Positions 34,000 to 46,374 of a DNA stretch of 64,000 nucleotides are shown here, piece by piece; within the stretch, counting starts at the first letter, position 1; each line of letters begins with the position of its first letter. Origin of the DNA: Forficula auricularia. Lineage: Eukaryota; Arthropoda; Insecta; Dermaptera; Forficulidae. The position numbers were made by a program, and so were the translations under genes. The DNA is taken from positions 124,001-188,000 of the forward strand of contig JALMQS010000426.1 in NCBI GenBank assembly GCA_024734495.1. The letters run 5' to 3'. Under the pieces are notes generated by a model. That model was given only the letters and a program-made list of their open reading frames with translations, was not told the DNA's origin and made no database searches.

Positions 34000-34500
34000 T
34001 ATTTCGAGAGGCTTGTGTCTCAACCTCTTCACCATAAACCAGACCAATAGATTTATAAATGAGAAAGAAAACGATCTTATTTTATCTATTTAATCTATGT
34101 GAAGGTACACGTAATCATTTTAATATAAGAAAATAGCATTTCAATTAAGAATTTTGTAGTTTAAATGAAATGTTATGAAAACATTCAGTTTCTTCACTAG
34201 GGCAGAGAGTCGATTAGAAATGGCAAAAGGGATTAATTTTTTCCTCTTCACATATTCAATTAAATATATTAAAATTTAATATCTATAAAATATTTTCTTT
34301 TATCTTTTATATCAAATAGTTCTTATTAGAATATTTGCATTTTAAAGTGTAGTTTATTTAAAGACTAATTTAAAAAACGCTAATTACCACTTTGAAATAA
34401 TTTTTAAAATACGAAATTAATAAATATTGTAAAGCAATCGATTATTAATAATTATATTCAATTTTGAACAATATGAATTGATTAGTTTTTAAAAAAATGG
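34000..34500 (+). repeat. Family F copy
   Basis: Shares GAAAACGATCTTATTTTATC, AGAATTTTGTAGTTTAAATG and the 'AGAAATGGCAAAAGG' block with the arms of 34581-35650 and with 41.8-42.1 and 42.35-42.83 kb. Preceded by CGAGAGGCTTGTGTCTCAAC. Noncoding. Confidence 0.55.
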
Positions 34501-34580
34501 TAAAAATCTAGAAAACCGTAACGAATGACTCGCTGACGGGTGACTTGCGACCCAATCTCGAGTTAAAACAGAAAACAAAT

Positions 34581-35650
34581 AATTATAAATGAGAGAGAAA
34601 ACGCTCTTATTTTATCGATTTCATCTATCTGAAGGTTCACAGTATGTATATTATATAATAAAATAGCATTTTGATTAAGAATTTTATAGTTTAAAAGAAA
34701 TTTATGAAAAGATTCAATTTCTTCTCTCCGGAAGCGAATCAACTAGAAATAGCAAAAAGTTTTATTTTTTTCTCCTTAGATATTTATTCAAAATTATTGA
34801 AATATCATATCTCTGTGTTATTTTCATTTATCTTTTATAATAAAAAAATATTATTAGGAAATTTGCATTTTAAAGGATAGTTTATTTGAAGTCCAATTTG
34901 AAAAAACACTAATAACTCCTTTGAAATTTTTTTTAAATATGAAATTAATAATTATTATAAAACAATTAATTATTAATAATTTACTTCAATTTTGAACGAA
35001 ATCGCTTCAGTGCTTTTTGAGAAAATGGTCAAAAACCATCTGAACCGTCTCAAAAACGATGTTTTTTGAAAGCACGAGATTGGTTTGAAAAAAGCTAAAA
35101 AAGTCATATAAAACGAAACATTGACTTGTGACATGGAGGTGAATTTTAAAATGTTTCTAAAACGGCCTTTCATAGATGAATTTTAGGGTTTTTGACGATT
35201 TTCTCAAAAAGTACTGAATCGATTTTGTTCAAAATGGAAATAAATTATTAATAATTAATTATTTTATAATATCTATTAATTTCATATTTTTAAAAAAAAT
35301 TTCAACGAAATTATTAGCGTTTTTTCAAAAAGGTCTTCAAATAAACTAGCATTTAAAATGAAAATTTCCTCATAATAAATATTTGAATAAAAGATAAATG
35401 ACAATAACACACAGTTTTGAACTTTCAATAGATTTGAATAAATATCTAATGAGAAAAAAAATAAACTTTTTTGGCATTTCTAGTTTCAACTATTCGCTCC
35501 CGGAGAGAATTTTGATTATTAATTAATTAATTAATTATTAATTAATTAATTCTTAATCAAAATGGTATTTTCTTATATAATAGACATACCGTGAACCTTC
35601 AGATAGATTAAATCGATAAAATAAGGTCGATTTCTTTCTCATTTATAATT
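34581..35650. repeat. Large inverted repeat of family F (>1 kb)
   Basis: Left arm 34581 to about 35020 and right arm about 35185 to 35650 are diverged inverted copies: ATTATAAATGAGAGAGAAAA versus TTTCTTTCTCATTTATAAT, and CATCTATCTGAAGGTTCAC versus GTGAACCTTCAGATAGAT. The centre (35020-35185) contains a 66-codon minus ORF without family resemblance. Old foldback; class unknown. Confidence 0.6.
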
Positions 35651-35659
35651 CTTTTGGCT

Positions 35660-36460
35660 TGTTATATCGAGAGATGTCTCGCCACATCAGAGACACATTT
35701 GTTATTGATTCAAGTATATTCGCTCTACATACAATATTGGAATATCTTCTAACTCGTAAACTATTAATTTTAGACACTTCAGTCATATTAACATTTCTAT
35801 TGGAATTAATTTCTTCTTTAATAAAGTTCATTATATAAATTTGTGTACCTCAAAGGGTTAAGCAGTAATGGTGAAATTTATGTGGAAAGTTAGATAAATA
35901 CAGCTCTAGCGCCCTCGATATTCTACATATAAAAAATTCTAATGAAGAAATATTTTGATATTTTGATTTTCTAAGAGAAAGTTCATTATCTATAATTAGC
36001 TCCGATGACTATTTATGTAACTAGCTAGAGAGGAATAAAATTTCAAAATTAAATAATTTTTTCAGAGAAAAGTAAAGATTATTTTACAAAAATAAAAGCA
36101 GTTTTAGATAAAGGGTGTCTCTTAGATTGAATGTGAATTTTTTTTATTGTCATCCGTGTCATCAACCAAATTCCATATTTTTTGATTTAAAAAATTACCT
36201 GGCCAATTCATTGGCCTTGAATTTTTATATTGAAAAATATTTACATATACATAACTCGTAAACTATTGATTTTAGACATTTCTCTCATTAAAACTTTTCT
36301 GATGGAAATTAAATGTACTTTAATAAAAGTACTTATATGAATTTGTTTACCTCAAAGTTTTAGGCAGTAATGGTGAAATTTAAGTCGAAAGTTAGATAAA
36401 TAGTCCCTATAAAACTCATTGTTCCCCATAGAAAAATCGAAACTCCATTATTACGAGACA
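35660..36460 (+). repeat. Family F downstream modules
   Basis: Two direct modules with AACTCGTAAACTATT-ATTTTAGAC, CCTCAAAG-GTT and GCAGTAATGGTGAAATTTA (about 35750 and 36250). A third copy is at 41.15-41.7 kb, which also shares CCGTGTCATCAACCAAATTC with 36160. Noncoding. Confidence 0.55.
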
Positions 36461-36740
36461 TCACTTATGTATTTCTCATTAAATTATTTAGTTAATTACA
36501 AAATTTGTCAATTCTAATAAAAAGTTATTTGATCTCTAATTGAATTACCGAAATTGAAACCTTGTGGTGATAATCAGCTGGCCGGTTGCCCGCCCCCTAG
36601 GAAAACTCCCTAATTACGCCAATGGTCGCGAGCATCCCATTTTTAGTCACATAACTAAATTTTGGGGTCGAAAAACATAAAACGACAATGTCCAAGAAGA
36701 AATTATATAGGGCATCGACCAAAAATTAATTCAAAATAAT

Positions 36741-37260
36741 CTGATGTGGCCATCCATGACATTACCATACACCTGGACCCTCTCTCCTATTTTTGAACCA
36801 CTCCTATTCTGGACCACTATCAATTTCACATAATGAGACATTTTAATATGCTCATATAAGGGTGCATAGGCGAAATTTCGTACAAATTGATCAAAGGGGC
36901 TAGGACTTAATATAGTGATAGTTCTACTTTTCTCCAAAAAATAATTACTCTCTTTTTTTATTTTAAGACCGTTTTATAGTCATTTCTATTTTCTTTTTTT
37001 TTTAGTTTAAAAATTTTATAATTTAAATTTTTTAACCTCCCCCCCTGCCTTAATTTTTGTTTCAATTTCAACCAAAATCTATTCACTTCTTAATCTCAAT
37101 GTACAAAAACTACATGCAAAATTTCGTTTTGATATTCACACTAGTTTTTGAGCCAGAGTGTAGATACACAAAATTTGGTAACACACATTACTAATAGTCA
37201 AAACAATTGTGGAGCTCTCATAGGAAAGCACTTAAGTCCAAAAATCACTTTTTTATTTTC
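36741..37260 (+). repeat. Family A mosaic copy
   Basis: Begins CTGATGTGGCCATCCATGAC...CCATACACC and contains the ACTAGTTTTTGAGCCAGAG block. Ends without the GTAAAGT terminus. Confidence 0.6.
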
Positions 37261-38575
37261 AAATCAATCTACGCCCTGAATTTTTTATTTAAAATGGCTT
37301 AAGCTAGAAAGCTGAAATTTGGCATAAATGTAATGTTTATTTCCAAATTGCAGCTGATTAGCTAGAAATGTCCAAATGTTTCCTTCATAACAATTCGATT
37401 TTTTTTCAGATTTTCTGCATTTTCACATGGAATTTCTAAAGCTAGAGACCCAGAAATTTCTAAAACGTTTTAAAAAGACAAAAATTTTAGAAATAGAACA
37501 AACATTAAATAACTAGCTGTTCATGATTTATCGCAATTCTAAGAGAGACACGTTTTAGAAATTACTAAACAAGTTAAGAAAATAATACTAAGCAGGCCAT
37601 GTGCGAGTCGAACTAAATACTGAGGGTTCCGTCGCTAAAACGTCCAAAATAGTACTTGCGGTAGCAAATTTGTTCTTATTTGTCGTTGATAAGGATTGAA
37701 TGAGGTGATTTGAGGAATTTTTTCATAATTTTAAGTTAACCCATTTCTATTAAATAATTATTACTTCTAAAGACTACAGATGGTGTACCTTTTTGGTGCA
37801 ACTTCTTCTTCTATCACTATCATTATATATATAGTCAATTCTTTACGATGATGGATATTGAAATCTCAAAGCAAGGCGACTTCAGAATTACGAGGTTTTG
37901 ATTGAATTTGGTCGAATCAATTAACAAGGTAGTTGAAAGACTCATTAAATATCGTATCATTAGTGGTCCTATATACTAGGCTATTATAAATCTGCAAGAC
38001 ATTTGGAGGAAATTTTAAGCCAAAACGCATCGAATGTATTTGATTCTAATGAGGAAAAAGTTGGCAAGGAATATTGTTACAAACATAGGAGCAGACATCA
38101 GCATAACAACGTGTGAGAATTTATTGTAAAATTGGAAATCAGGGGCATTAGATTTATTTATATCTGTATGGGTCCCACTAAAGGCCAGATTGAGTGTTTT
38201 TCTATTTTATTTTATTTTCGAGATGTTGGTTTTCTTGCTAAAGAGGATGTTTGTATAATGAAGACTTTGCGTGGTGATGGATGAGAGTAGATGTGGATTA
38301 GCTGAGATAATAAACAGATACAGAAGAAGAGAGAATGAAAGCCGGAAACCCAAAAGCCAAACTCAAAAAAATAGATAAGATTCCAATATTAGTGAGTGTT
38401 TGGGAGATGAATAGAATTCTTGCTCTGTGGATAATTAAATTAAATTATTTACCACCCAGATTTATCTTGAATTTAGATATGTTGCAAGGGATTTTATCTG
38501 TAAATATATCTAGATATCTAACTGTATTTGTATATTTTCACAAGAGCATCTGTATCCGTATCTAGATACTTTTAA
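37261..38575. other. Sequence without recognised genes
   Basis: Mixed AT-rich DNA. A 76-codon frame at 38335 (starting MKAGNPKAKLKKIDKIPIL) has no recognisable domain and no splice or promoter support. Confidence 0.35.
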
Positions 38576-38579
38576 GATT

Positions 38580-39112
38580 TTTTTTATACCTTTTAGTGTA
38601 TTTTATTTGATTTTTCAGTTATTATTATTTTATTTGTTGCATTTAATTTTTTTGAAGTCGGTTTTATTTTTTTTTATAAAAATTATTTTTATTTTTCTCT
38701 TTTTAGTGATGTTATTAATAGTGACTTAATATAATACCTAAAGATTTTATTTATTATAATTTCGATTATTTGGTCATAAGAATTGGAGATTTATGTTATT
38801 TCGTCATTGATCATATCTTCAGAACTTGACCAAATTAATATGGTACCACCCCTAAGGTACCCTCTTTCCAATAAAAAAAGAATCATCGAAATCTGTTCAT
38901 AAACAAAGAAGTTATGGCTAAACAAACATATCAAAAAAGGTCCAATACCAATGAAAAAAACGAGACCAATTGGAATCTAGACTGAACCCAATGCAAAAAA
39001 AAATCATCAAAATCGGTTCATAATTGGAGGAGATATGAGGTAACATAGACAAAATAAAAAAAATTCAGTCGAATAGAGAACCTCCTCCTTTTTTCAGGTC
39101 GGTTAAAAATGG
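38580..39112 (+). mobile_element. Foldback element B3 (family B), 5'-truncated
   Basis: Starts inside the palindromic arm (TTTTAGTGTATTTTATTTGA), retains TTTTTTGAAGTCGGTTTTAT and the unique part, and ends CCTCCTCCTTTTTTCAGGTCGGTT. The spacer and left arm are absent, and the KRKRRANESEN block is deleted. Confidence 0.65.
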
Positions 39113-39159
39113 TTGGCATGTGTCTTGCGTTAAAGAAAACATTTTCCTTATCAATAATG

Positions 39160-39393
39160 TTTAGGGAAAGCGGTTTATAGTGAAACATATTAAACACAGG
39201 AATTATTTGACGGATTATAGCGGTGTTTCACATGGAGGAAATAAAATTAAAAAGATTAAATTTTCTTTTTTAATTATATTTTGGAGATTTTTTATTTATC
39301 TCTATACATATTTCGGGCCATGAACCCTTCATCAGGAGGTTTAACAAGACTGAATATAAATTTAAAAATAGAATTTATATTCATTCTTTCATA
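39160..39393 (+). mobile_element. Penelope-type foldback, truncated (family of 45 kb)
   Basis: Tail GGGAAAGCGGTTTATAGTGA matches the complement of the 45.6-kb tail. One arm (TTTTGGAGATTTTTTATTTATC) and an antisense hammerhead-like motif follow. A family A fragment truncates it at about 39394. Confidence 0.55.
39299..39340 (-). ncRNA. Hammerhead ribozyme-like motif
   Basis: On the minus strand: CTC, CTGATGA (39329-39335), one extra A, stem II GGG/CCC with loop TTCATGG, GAA (39312-39314), AT-rich near-palindrome, A, then GAG pairing with CTC. Stem I is only 3 bp. Confidence 0.5.
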
Positions 39394-39525
39394 CCATGGT
39401 TTTGTTCAATTTTTTTAATCTAAATAGTTTCAGCCGTTTTTGAGATATTTCGAAAAAAATAAGGAAAAAAACCACTTTTTTCATGCACGATTACGATACT
39501 TGACCATAACCCTGTATGGTAAAGT
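39394..39525 (+). repeat. Family A 3' end
   Basis: Contains TTTGTTCAATTTTTTTAATC and TTTCAGCCGTTTTTGAGATA, ending TGTATGGTAAAGT. Confidence 0.65.
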
Positions 39526-39529
39526 AAAA

Positions 39530-41010
39530 TTACTTGTCTCTTTGGAGTTCTGTCACGTAATTTTAATTTGAAATATATAAAAAGCTCTATTCTCTTCTAC
39601 TTAAAGACGTTTACACTTAATTATATATTTTTTATTTTAACCCCACAAAATAATCATTCGAGTAAAAATGTAATACGATTTTTGATTATCGGAAGAGAAA
39701 TTTCGGCTAAAACTACCTAGATTGCACATTTTTAATGAGAAAATCTCATCAAGATGCACGACGTTTACTACAACTCAGCCGTTTTTAAGTGCTGTAAGAG
39801 TAGACTGACTTCATTCTTTCAACAGACTTCTCTCACAGTGCAGAAATAGATGCAGAAAGTACGTTCTTTCGGATGTGATTTAGTCATAAATAAATGTGCA
39901 ATCTAGATGGTTTTAGTTGAAGATTCTCTTTTGATAAACAAATTAAACATCAAAGTATTAAATCTAGAAAGATTTTTGATTTCGGCAAAAATAATTAAAT
40001 ATAATTTGTAAATTTCATGTTTGTAACAAGTTTAGTTTACGGGCTTCAACGTCTTTACAGGCGGGCAGACCTAATAAGGTCGGGTCTTACGTTTGAATGA
40101 AATCCTACTAAAAAGTAATTCCGATAGACCTTGCGGCATTTCTTCTAACCGATACTAAACTTAAATTGAAGTATTATACGATTTTGCTAGTATACAGGGA
40201 TTTTATACATTTTTGAGAGATATAGGTTTTTGAGCAATTTTTAGATCCTGGGAACCCTAGTTCTAGTTCAAACCGAGGGGTGAACCGCCATTGGAATTAG
40301 GTGTACACCGTCTTTGGAATTATTTGGAACTACTTTGGAATTCATTAGATAATCTATTGTCCTCTTTGTCTTCTACTTGGAAATGAAAGTGGAAGTGGAA
40401 GTAGGTTTACAAGATTTTAGGTCGTGGTTCACCCCTCGGTTTAAACCATTCGCTGACAAAAAATTGCCAAATTATCGAGATATGCGGGTAGAATACAAAA
40501 TCTTGAAAACGTTTTCACTTTCTCTCCCAATTTCAATTCCTCTTTTCTGATTGTCATTTCAGCAAATTTATTGATTAGAAGAAGCGTGAAAATTATTTGT
40601 AAAGGAACATTAATATTCCGATATATGACTCAATTAATCCAAAGTAATGAATACACATTTTCCGTTATAGTGCTTTATTTGTTCCTCCATTGTATCAGAG
40701 ATGTATTTCAAACAAAGACTATAGATAGATAAATCAATAATTAATTTGTCACAGCAAACTTTTTGTATATATATATATAATAAATCCTAGATAACTCGAT
40801 GAAACACATACATACACCCAGTTTATCAACATCTAAACAGCTTAGCAGCAGCGCAAAAGTTAAAAAATATTCTTATAAAATTAAATCATCATCATCATCA
40901 TCAACTCCCAAAATCCCATCCAGATTAAATTGGAAAAGTATCGAACCATTTGATAGGACACTTAAAATCTTCAATTGTTCAAGACACGGGTCTCCTTGCG
41001 TCCTTTCGAT
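39530..41010. other. Sequence without recognised genes
   Basis: AT-rich. The inverted pair GGTTCACCCCTCGGTTTAAAC (about 40430) and GTTCAAACCGAGGGGTGAACC (about 40265) flanks a 165-bp tract and suggests another small foldback. The 90-codon frame at 40799 runs into the LINE tail fragment. Confidence 0.35.
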
Positions 41011-41014
41011 TGAT

Positions 41015-41130
41015 CACTTTTTCCTCCTCTCTTCGGTAATGCAAGGGTCTTTTAAGACTTATTTTTTTTAATGCAATCGAATGTAAGAAGGGGCGCACCA
41101 GTAAGATGCAACCCCTATGGATTTAGAAAT
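41015..41130. repeat. LINE 3'-tail fragments, head-to-head
   Basis: CTTCGGTAATGCAAGGGTCTTTT in sense, followed by TTTTTTTTAATGCAATCGAATG...GATGCAACCCCTATGG in antisense: two tail pieces of the LINE family at 29.4 and 45.8 kb in opposite orientation. Confidence 0.55.
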
Positions 41131-41149
41131 TTTTTCTGATAAAACTAAA

Positions 41150-42110
41150 CAAGCTTTTTGAAATTATTAGCGGTTTTATATAGAGGAGACTCTCCGCTAT
41201 GAATGGGAAATTTTTTAGTGAAATCCGTGTCATCAACCAAATTCAATATTTTTTGATTAAAAAAATTATTTGGACAATTCACTGGACTTGAATTCTTATA
41301 TTGAAAAATATATAAATTCACATAACTCGTAAACCATTAATTTTAGAGATATCATCCATAAAATATTTTTTACTAGGAATTTAATGTACTTTAATAAAGG
41401 TCATCATACTAATTTGTATACGTCAAAGGGTTAGGCAGTAATGGTTAAATGTACGTGTTAAGAAAGATTAACACTGCTCTATCCCTCTAGATATTCAACC
41501 TATAAAAAACTCTCAGGAAGGATCATTTTAATAATTTAATATCCTAAAAGAATGGTCATTATATATAAATAGCTTAAATCAATATTTTAGTAGGGAGAAA
41601 GGGTATTAATAATATTTAGGAATTTTTTCAGGTAAAACTAAATAAGATTTTTTGAAATTATTAAATATTTTATATAAAGGGGACAGTCCACTATGAATGT
41701 GAAAACTTTTATCCAAATCTAGTCATCAACCATAACAAATAATGTGTTTCTGATGCCGAGAGGCTTGGGTCTACAACCTCACCATAAAACAGAGCAATAG
41801 AAATATATATGAGGAAGAAAACGATCTTATTTGATCGATTTCATCTAACTGAAGGGACCCAGTATCTTTCTAATATAAGAAAATATAATTTCTTAGTATA
41901 AAATGAAATGTTATGAAAACATTCACTTTCTTCTTTCGGAGAAACTATTCGACTAGAAATGCCAAAAAGTTTTATTTTTTCTCATTATATATTTAATCAA
42001 ATCTATTGAAATTTCATATCTGTGTGTTATTTTCATTTATGTTTTATATCAAATAATTATTATTAGGAAATTTGCATTTTAAAGGGTAGTTTATTTGAAT
42101 TAATAATATA
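41150..42110 (+). repeat. Family F copies
   Basis: 41150-41700 matches 36110-36450 and 35750-36010. 41750-42110 matches the arm of 34581-35650, with lead CCGAGAGGCTTGGGTCTACA. Noncoding. Confidence 0.55.
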
Positions 42111-42289
42111 ATGCTGTAGCCAGCCAAGCGCAGTGCTTTTAGTAGGCATAATATAATATAATAATTTTATTTTTTATTTTAGTTGTTATATTATATAATA
42201 GTATAGTTAAATATATTAAATTCGAATATGTGAAATGATATAAAATTAGTATAATATTGTAACTGGACAAAAAATCCATAAAAAATGTG

Positions 42290-42830
42290 TGAGTTTCCCT
42301 CTGACAGTCTCTCATGGCGAGAGGCTTACGACCTAGCCTCTCGATAAAACAGACCAAAAAGATTTATAAATAAGAACCAAGTCGATATTATTTTATGGAT
42401 TTCATCTATCTGAAGGTTCACAGTATGTTTCTAATATAAGATAATAGCATTTAAATTAAGAATTTTGTAGTTTAAATGAAATTTTATGAAAACATCGAGT
42501 TTCTTCGCTTCGGCGGCTATTCGACTAGAAATGCCTAAAAGTTTTTTTATTTTTTGTTCAGTACATATTTAATCAAATCTATTGAATTTTCATATCTGTG
42601 TGTTATTTCATGTTATCTTTTATAGAAAATAATTTTTATTAGAATATTTGCATTTTTAATGGTAGTTTATTTGAAGTCTTTTTTGAAAAAACGCAAATTT
42701 TGCTCATTTGAAATAATTTTAAAAAATAGAAATTAAATAAATATTATAAAACAACTAATTATTAATAATTATATTCTATTTTGAACGTAATTGATTAATT
42801 AATTTTTGATAAAATGGTAGCTAACATACG
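42290..42830 (+). repeat. Family F copy
   Basis: Lead GAGTTTCCCTCTGACAGTCTC and GCGAGAGGCTTACGACCTAG, then the standard arm through GAACGTAATTGATTAATTAA. The 72-codon antisense frame is not supported. Confidence 0.5.
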
Positions 42831-43005
42831 TATATTTCCGGAGTAGCCCCCTCAAGAAATTTCGGGTCAGGGGCCCAAAATCTGAAGCGGGCCCCTTATT
42901 ATGAGAGGTGTGTGTTTTTTATGAAGTGGAAAAAGTTGGTCAGAATGGATTTTATTTTTTGTTCTTTTGCCAATCGCTATGGTGTTATTTTAAAAGAAAA
43001 AAAGC

Positions 43006-43745
43006 TGACGTGTTCTGATGTGGCCATCCACTTGACTTTATCATACAACCTGGCCTATCACTTATATTTAATATTTAATAAAATCATTTATAATTATGTA
43101 GGGGGGGGGGGGGGTTAGTTTTTTCATTTTTAAATTACTGCGTGCCCACTGATTATGTATTCAAAATTTGGTTGAGTTTGGTACAAGAGCCTATATTTTC
43201 ATTTTTTGACCTTACACCCCCCTCTCCCCACCAATTTTGGGCGGTTAGTTTTTGCATTTTTAGACTTCTGGGGTCGCACTGATTATGTATACAAAATTTG
43301 GTTGAGTTTGCTCAATTAGCCTAGATTTTTAATTTTTAATCCCCCCTCCACCCCCCTTAATTTTGGGTCGATATGCACCAAAATCTAATCAGCTCTTAAT
43401 CTCAATGAACCAAAACTACCTGTGAAATTTGGTTTCGATATTCCCACTAGTTTTTGAGCTAGCTCGTCCACAAAAATTTGGCAACGCACAGACTAACAGA
43501 CGGACAACCAGACAGACTAACTAACTAACAGACATTTTGACAAAACAATTATTATCTCGAAAAATATAATTTTTTCGATGTTCAGTTATTAGAGCTTTTT
43601 TGAAGAGCGAAATGCCATGGTTTCGCTCAGTTTTTTAATCAAAATAGTTTCAGCCGTTTTTGAGATATTTTGAAAAAAAGAAGGAAAAAAACCCACTCTT
43701 TTCATGCACGATTACAATACTTGACCATACCCTGTATGGTAAAGT
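43006..43745 (+). repeat. Family A, near full length
   Basis: Runs from TGACGTGTTCTGATGTGGCC and ACTTTATCATACA to TGTATGGTAAAGT. The terminal ACTTTACCATACA/TGTATGGTAAAGT pair is an inverted repeat about 25-30 bp inside the left boundary. GTTAGTTTTTGCATTTTTAG and GATTATGTAT-CAAAATTTGG appear twice inside. No ORF. Confidence 0.8.
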
Positions 43746-43884
43746 AATAATATAGTCCCTGGATAAGGTCCTAAAATAAAAAATATACTAAACTACAATC
43801 ATATACATTTTTTACTTTCCAATGATACTAAATAAAAAAAACAATAATAATAATATTAGAAAAACATTAATTTTTACTAATTAA

Positions 43885-44130
43885 TAAAGTTGTTTTAGGG
43901 AAATAAGGACAATAGCTTATATAAATAATTTTTATTTTTTGCCAACGTTTCGTCAACTTTGTTCATCAGAATCTGTTTGATGACTTGCCTAATATGTTTG
44001 CTAAGAAGGAATATTGATAAAATGACAAATATGCAAGGAAGTTAATTTATTTGAGCCCTGAGCAAGTCAGGCAAAAAATAAAAATTATTTCCATAAGCTA
44101 TTGTCATTATTTCTCTACAACTACTTTATT
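43885..44130. mobile_element. P4 hammerhead-type foldback element
   Basis: Inverted arms AATAATTTTTATTTTTTGCC and the complement (44060-44110), with CAATAGCTTATATAAATAA versus TTCCATAAGCTATTG. One antisense hammerhead-like motif in the left arm. No ORF. Confidence 0.55.
43944..43978 (-). ncRNA. Hammerhead-like motif (P4)
   Basis: Minus strand: CTGATGA (43963-43969), weak stem II CAA/TTG, GAA, ACGT, T, then GG. Core boxes are intact but stems I and II are weak, so this may be decayed. Confidence 0.4.
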
Positions 44131-44689
44131 AATTTAATCGATAGACATAAATAATCAAAATAATTAATTTTTACGGTTAACCAATATATTTCACAGTTTT
44201 TTTCTAACATACCCCGATAAAAAAAACATCACGGGTCCAGGCCCCTTAGGGGCCCGGGACCCCTATGTAGAGAATAATAAATATTAGATATATTTTATAC
44301 CGTAGATCCCGTTGCAAATGACTACCTCTAATGATTAACCTCTAACTCAAAATTGACCTCTGAACTTTTGCTAATTACTTAAATCTACACCTTCGTTAAT
44401 CGTCCAATTTATTATTTTATCTTATGAGGTAGCGTTAAATTGTTTCGATTTTCCTTCACGGAAACAAGCAAATTTAATACATTCTTAATAGTCTAGGGTC
44501 TAGGTGGTTAAATAGCATGTTAAATTTTTTAATGAAAACCATCTTTTATATTAATATGTAAACAATAATTTAAAATAAAATAGACGATGTTTCATTCACT
44601 ATATCTGTTAGATATAGTGATGGTAGATATATTATAAAAGAAATTGATTTAGTATAAAAAAATTTAAATAAACAAAATAAAAATTTGAA

Positions 44690-44850
44690 AAATCGTAATG
44701 GATGTCTTCTATTCGAGTTGTTATGGATAATTTTTATTACATGTTAGAATAGTTGTATCACGCCCCTCCCCTCCCTTGGAAATTGAACCCAAGTGCCAAA
44801 AAGCAATCCTGGCCATTGACTCCCTTCAAAGCCAAACCAGTCAGACATAT
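44690..44850 (-). mobile_element. Diverged copy of the hairpin SINE
   Basis: Antisense match to 32440-32600: AATGGCCAGGATTGC, GGCACTTGGGTTCAATTTCC (B-box GGTTCAATTTCC), then a tail with AATAGAAGACATCC and ACGATTTTTC. The left inverted arm is not recognisable. Confidence 0.5.
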
Positions 44851-44992
44851 AGGTTTGACCGTTCATCATCAGTCTTTTCAATTAGAAATATTCTTTCTGT
44901 TTTTTTAATTGTTTGAAATATCCAATTGGATGTAAGTAAATTCGTTTCGTTCTATTAGTAAGTTCGTCAATCAACAAACTAATATCATTTAT

Positions 44993-45633
44993 TAAATTAG
45001 GTTGGAGTTGGTGGTGTTTCACAAGGAGAAAAATTAAAATACAAAGATTTTTTTAGTTTACTCTATATATCAAAACATCTTGAACAATCAAACAGACATC
45101 AAAACTTCACCAATAATTGACATCTTAATCAATGATATTTAATTTGAATTGGAGTGCGATGAGGGTGTATGGTGGGTTTATTTTTAATTTTATTTAATTT
45201 TTTAAATAGAAAATGAGAGATTAAATTTTCGCTATGCACCCTCATTGCATTCTATAGTTTATTGCCTTCCTTTATTACACATACATAATTTTCGGCAACT
45301 TCCAAGTATAAATATCTTTTCCAGCCCTTTGTCCCTACATCTGGTCATTCGGCTTTCTAAAGCCATTCCATCCTTCTGATAATTCTTTCATATTTACACT
45401 ATGTCATAAATAACTGTCCATCATATTAAAATTAAAATAAATTCTGTTCAAAATATCATGTTATCTTTAGTCAATGTTCTCCTGACGATGAGTTAAGAGC
45501 TCGAAATATATAGAGTAAACTAAAAAAATCTTTGTATTTTAATTTTTCTCCTTGTGAAACACCACCAACTCTAACCTAATTTAATTTTAACAATGTTTCA
45601 CTATAAACCAACACCGCGTTCCCTAAATTTTAT
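44993..45633 (+). mobile_element. Hammerhead-bearing Penelope-type foldback, 13-bp TSD
   Basis: 641 bp flanked by TAATATCATTTAT (44980-44992, 45634-45646). Arms GTGGTGTTTCACAAGGAGAA... (45014-45075) and complement (45507-45582); right tail with AATGTTTCACTATAAACCAA. The 400-bp interior has no intact ORF. A truncated relative is at 39.16 kb. Confidence 0.7.
45479..45515 (+). ncRNA. Hammerhead ribozyme-like motif
   Basis: CTC (45479-45481), CTGACGA (45482-45488), extra T, stem II GAG/CTC (45490-45492, 45500-45502), GAA 45503-45505, palindromic ATATAT, A45512, GAG 45513-45515 pairing with CTC. Stem II differs from the GGA/TCC and GGG/CCC stems of other families yet pairs. Confidence 0.5.
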
Positions 45634-45817
45634 TAATATCATTTATATTAAACCTGAATCAAAGTTAGGCAATAATGCATTTTACTACAATTTATAACAG
45701 TTCAGATTCTTTATGTACTAAGAATACATAATGTGGCGGAAACCACAGCAAGCAAAATTGGCTTATTATTCAGGCCCAGGTGATTTTTCACACCCCTGCA
45801 GTTTCTAACTCTCTACC

Positions 45818-46372
45818 AGGCCCTGTCTTGAATACGGCTCGCATCTGTGGAGAGAGGCCTCCAAGCATTCTTTTCCCACCCTGGATGCAATCCAGAAACA
45901 AGCTCTCAGACTTATTGACGATTCGACCCTCACCGACTCCATCGACCCGCTAGCTCATCGAAGAAGTGTTTTCGCGCTTTCCCTATTTTATTTTATTTTT
46001 TTTTTTTAATGCAATCGAATGCAAGAAGGGGTGCACCAGTAAAGGTGTAGCCCCTATGGATCTCGAAAGACCCTTGCATTACCGAAGAGAAGGGAAAGTT
46101 GATTAAGTGAGAGGGTGTAGACGTAGGTGTCTATGCACCCTGGTGGTTATAGATACTATCACGGCATGTGCTCTGATGAGTTAATGTCAGTCATTCCCCC
46201 CAAAGCATGCTTGCACACGTTTTGCAGATTTCCAACACCCTTTCGCTGTTAAATCGGAAAAGTGCCGGAACACTTCATTAACCAATACGTTTGCCTCCAT
46301 GACTTCAAGGAACTGGAACTCTCTCCCGGCCTCCGTCTTATCCGACACGTATAGCCTTTAAAAACACGGCAT
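45818..46372 (+). pseudogene. LINE ORF2 C-terminal fragment with nested insertion
   Basis: The plus strand encodes RPCLEYGSHLWREASKHS, TLDAIQKQALRLIDDSTLT and AHRRSVFALSLFY. It resumes after the insertion with YRYYHGMCSDELMSVIPP and ends with NTFASMTSRNWNSLPASV. Same family as 29424-30640. The catalytic half is absent. Inserted at about 45991-46143 is an antisense 3' tail of the same LINE family. Confidence 0.7.
45991..46143 (-). mobile_element. LINE 3' tail inserted into its own relative
   Basis: A T-run then AATGCAATCGAATGCAAGAA ... GTAGACGTAGGTGTCTATGC, the antisense 3' UTR of the same LINE family. It splits CCCTATTTTA from TTATAGATACTATCACGG, which are contiguous in the copy at 29.94 kb. 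Confidence 0.7.
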
Positions 46373-46374
46373 GA

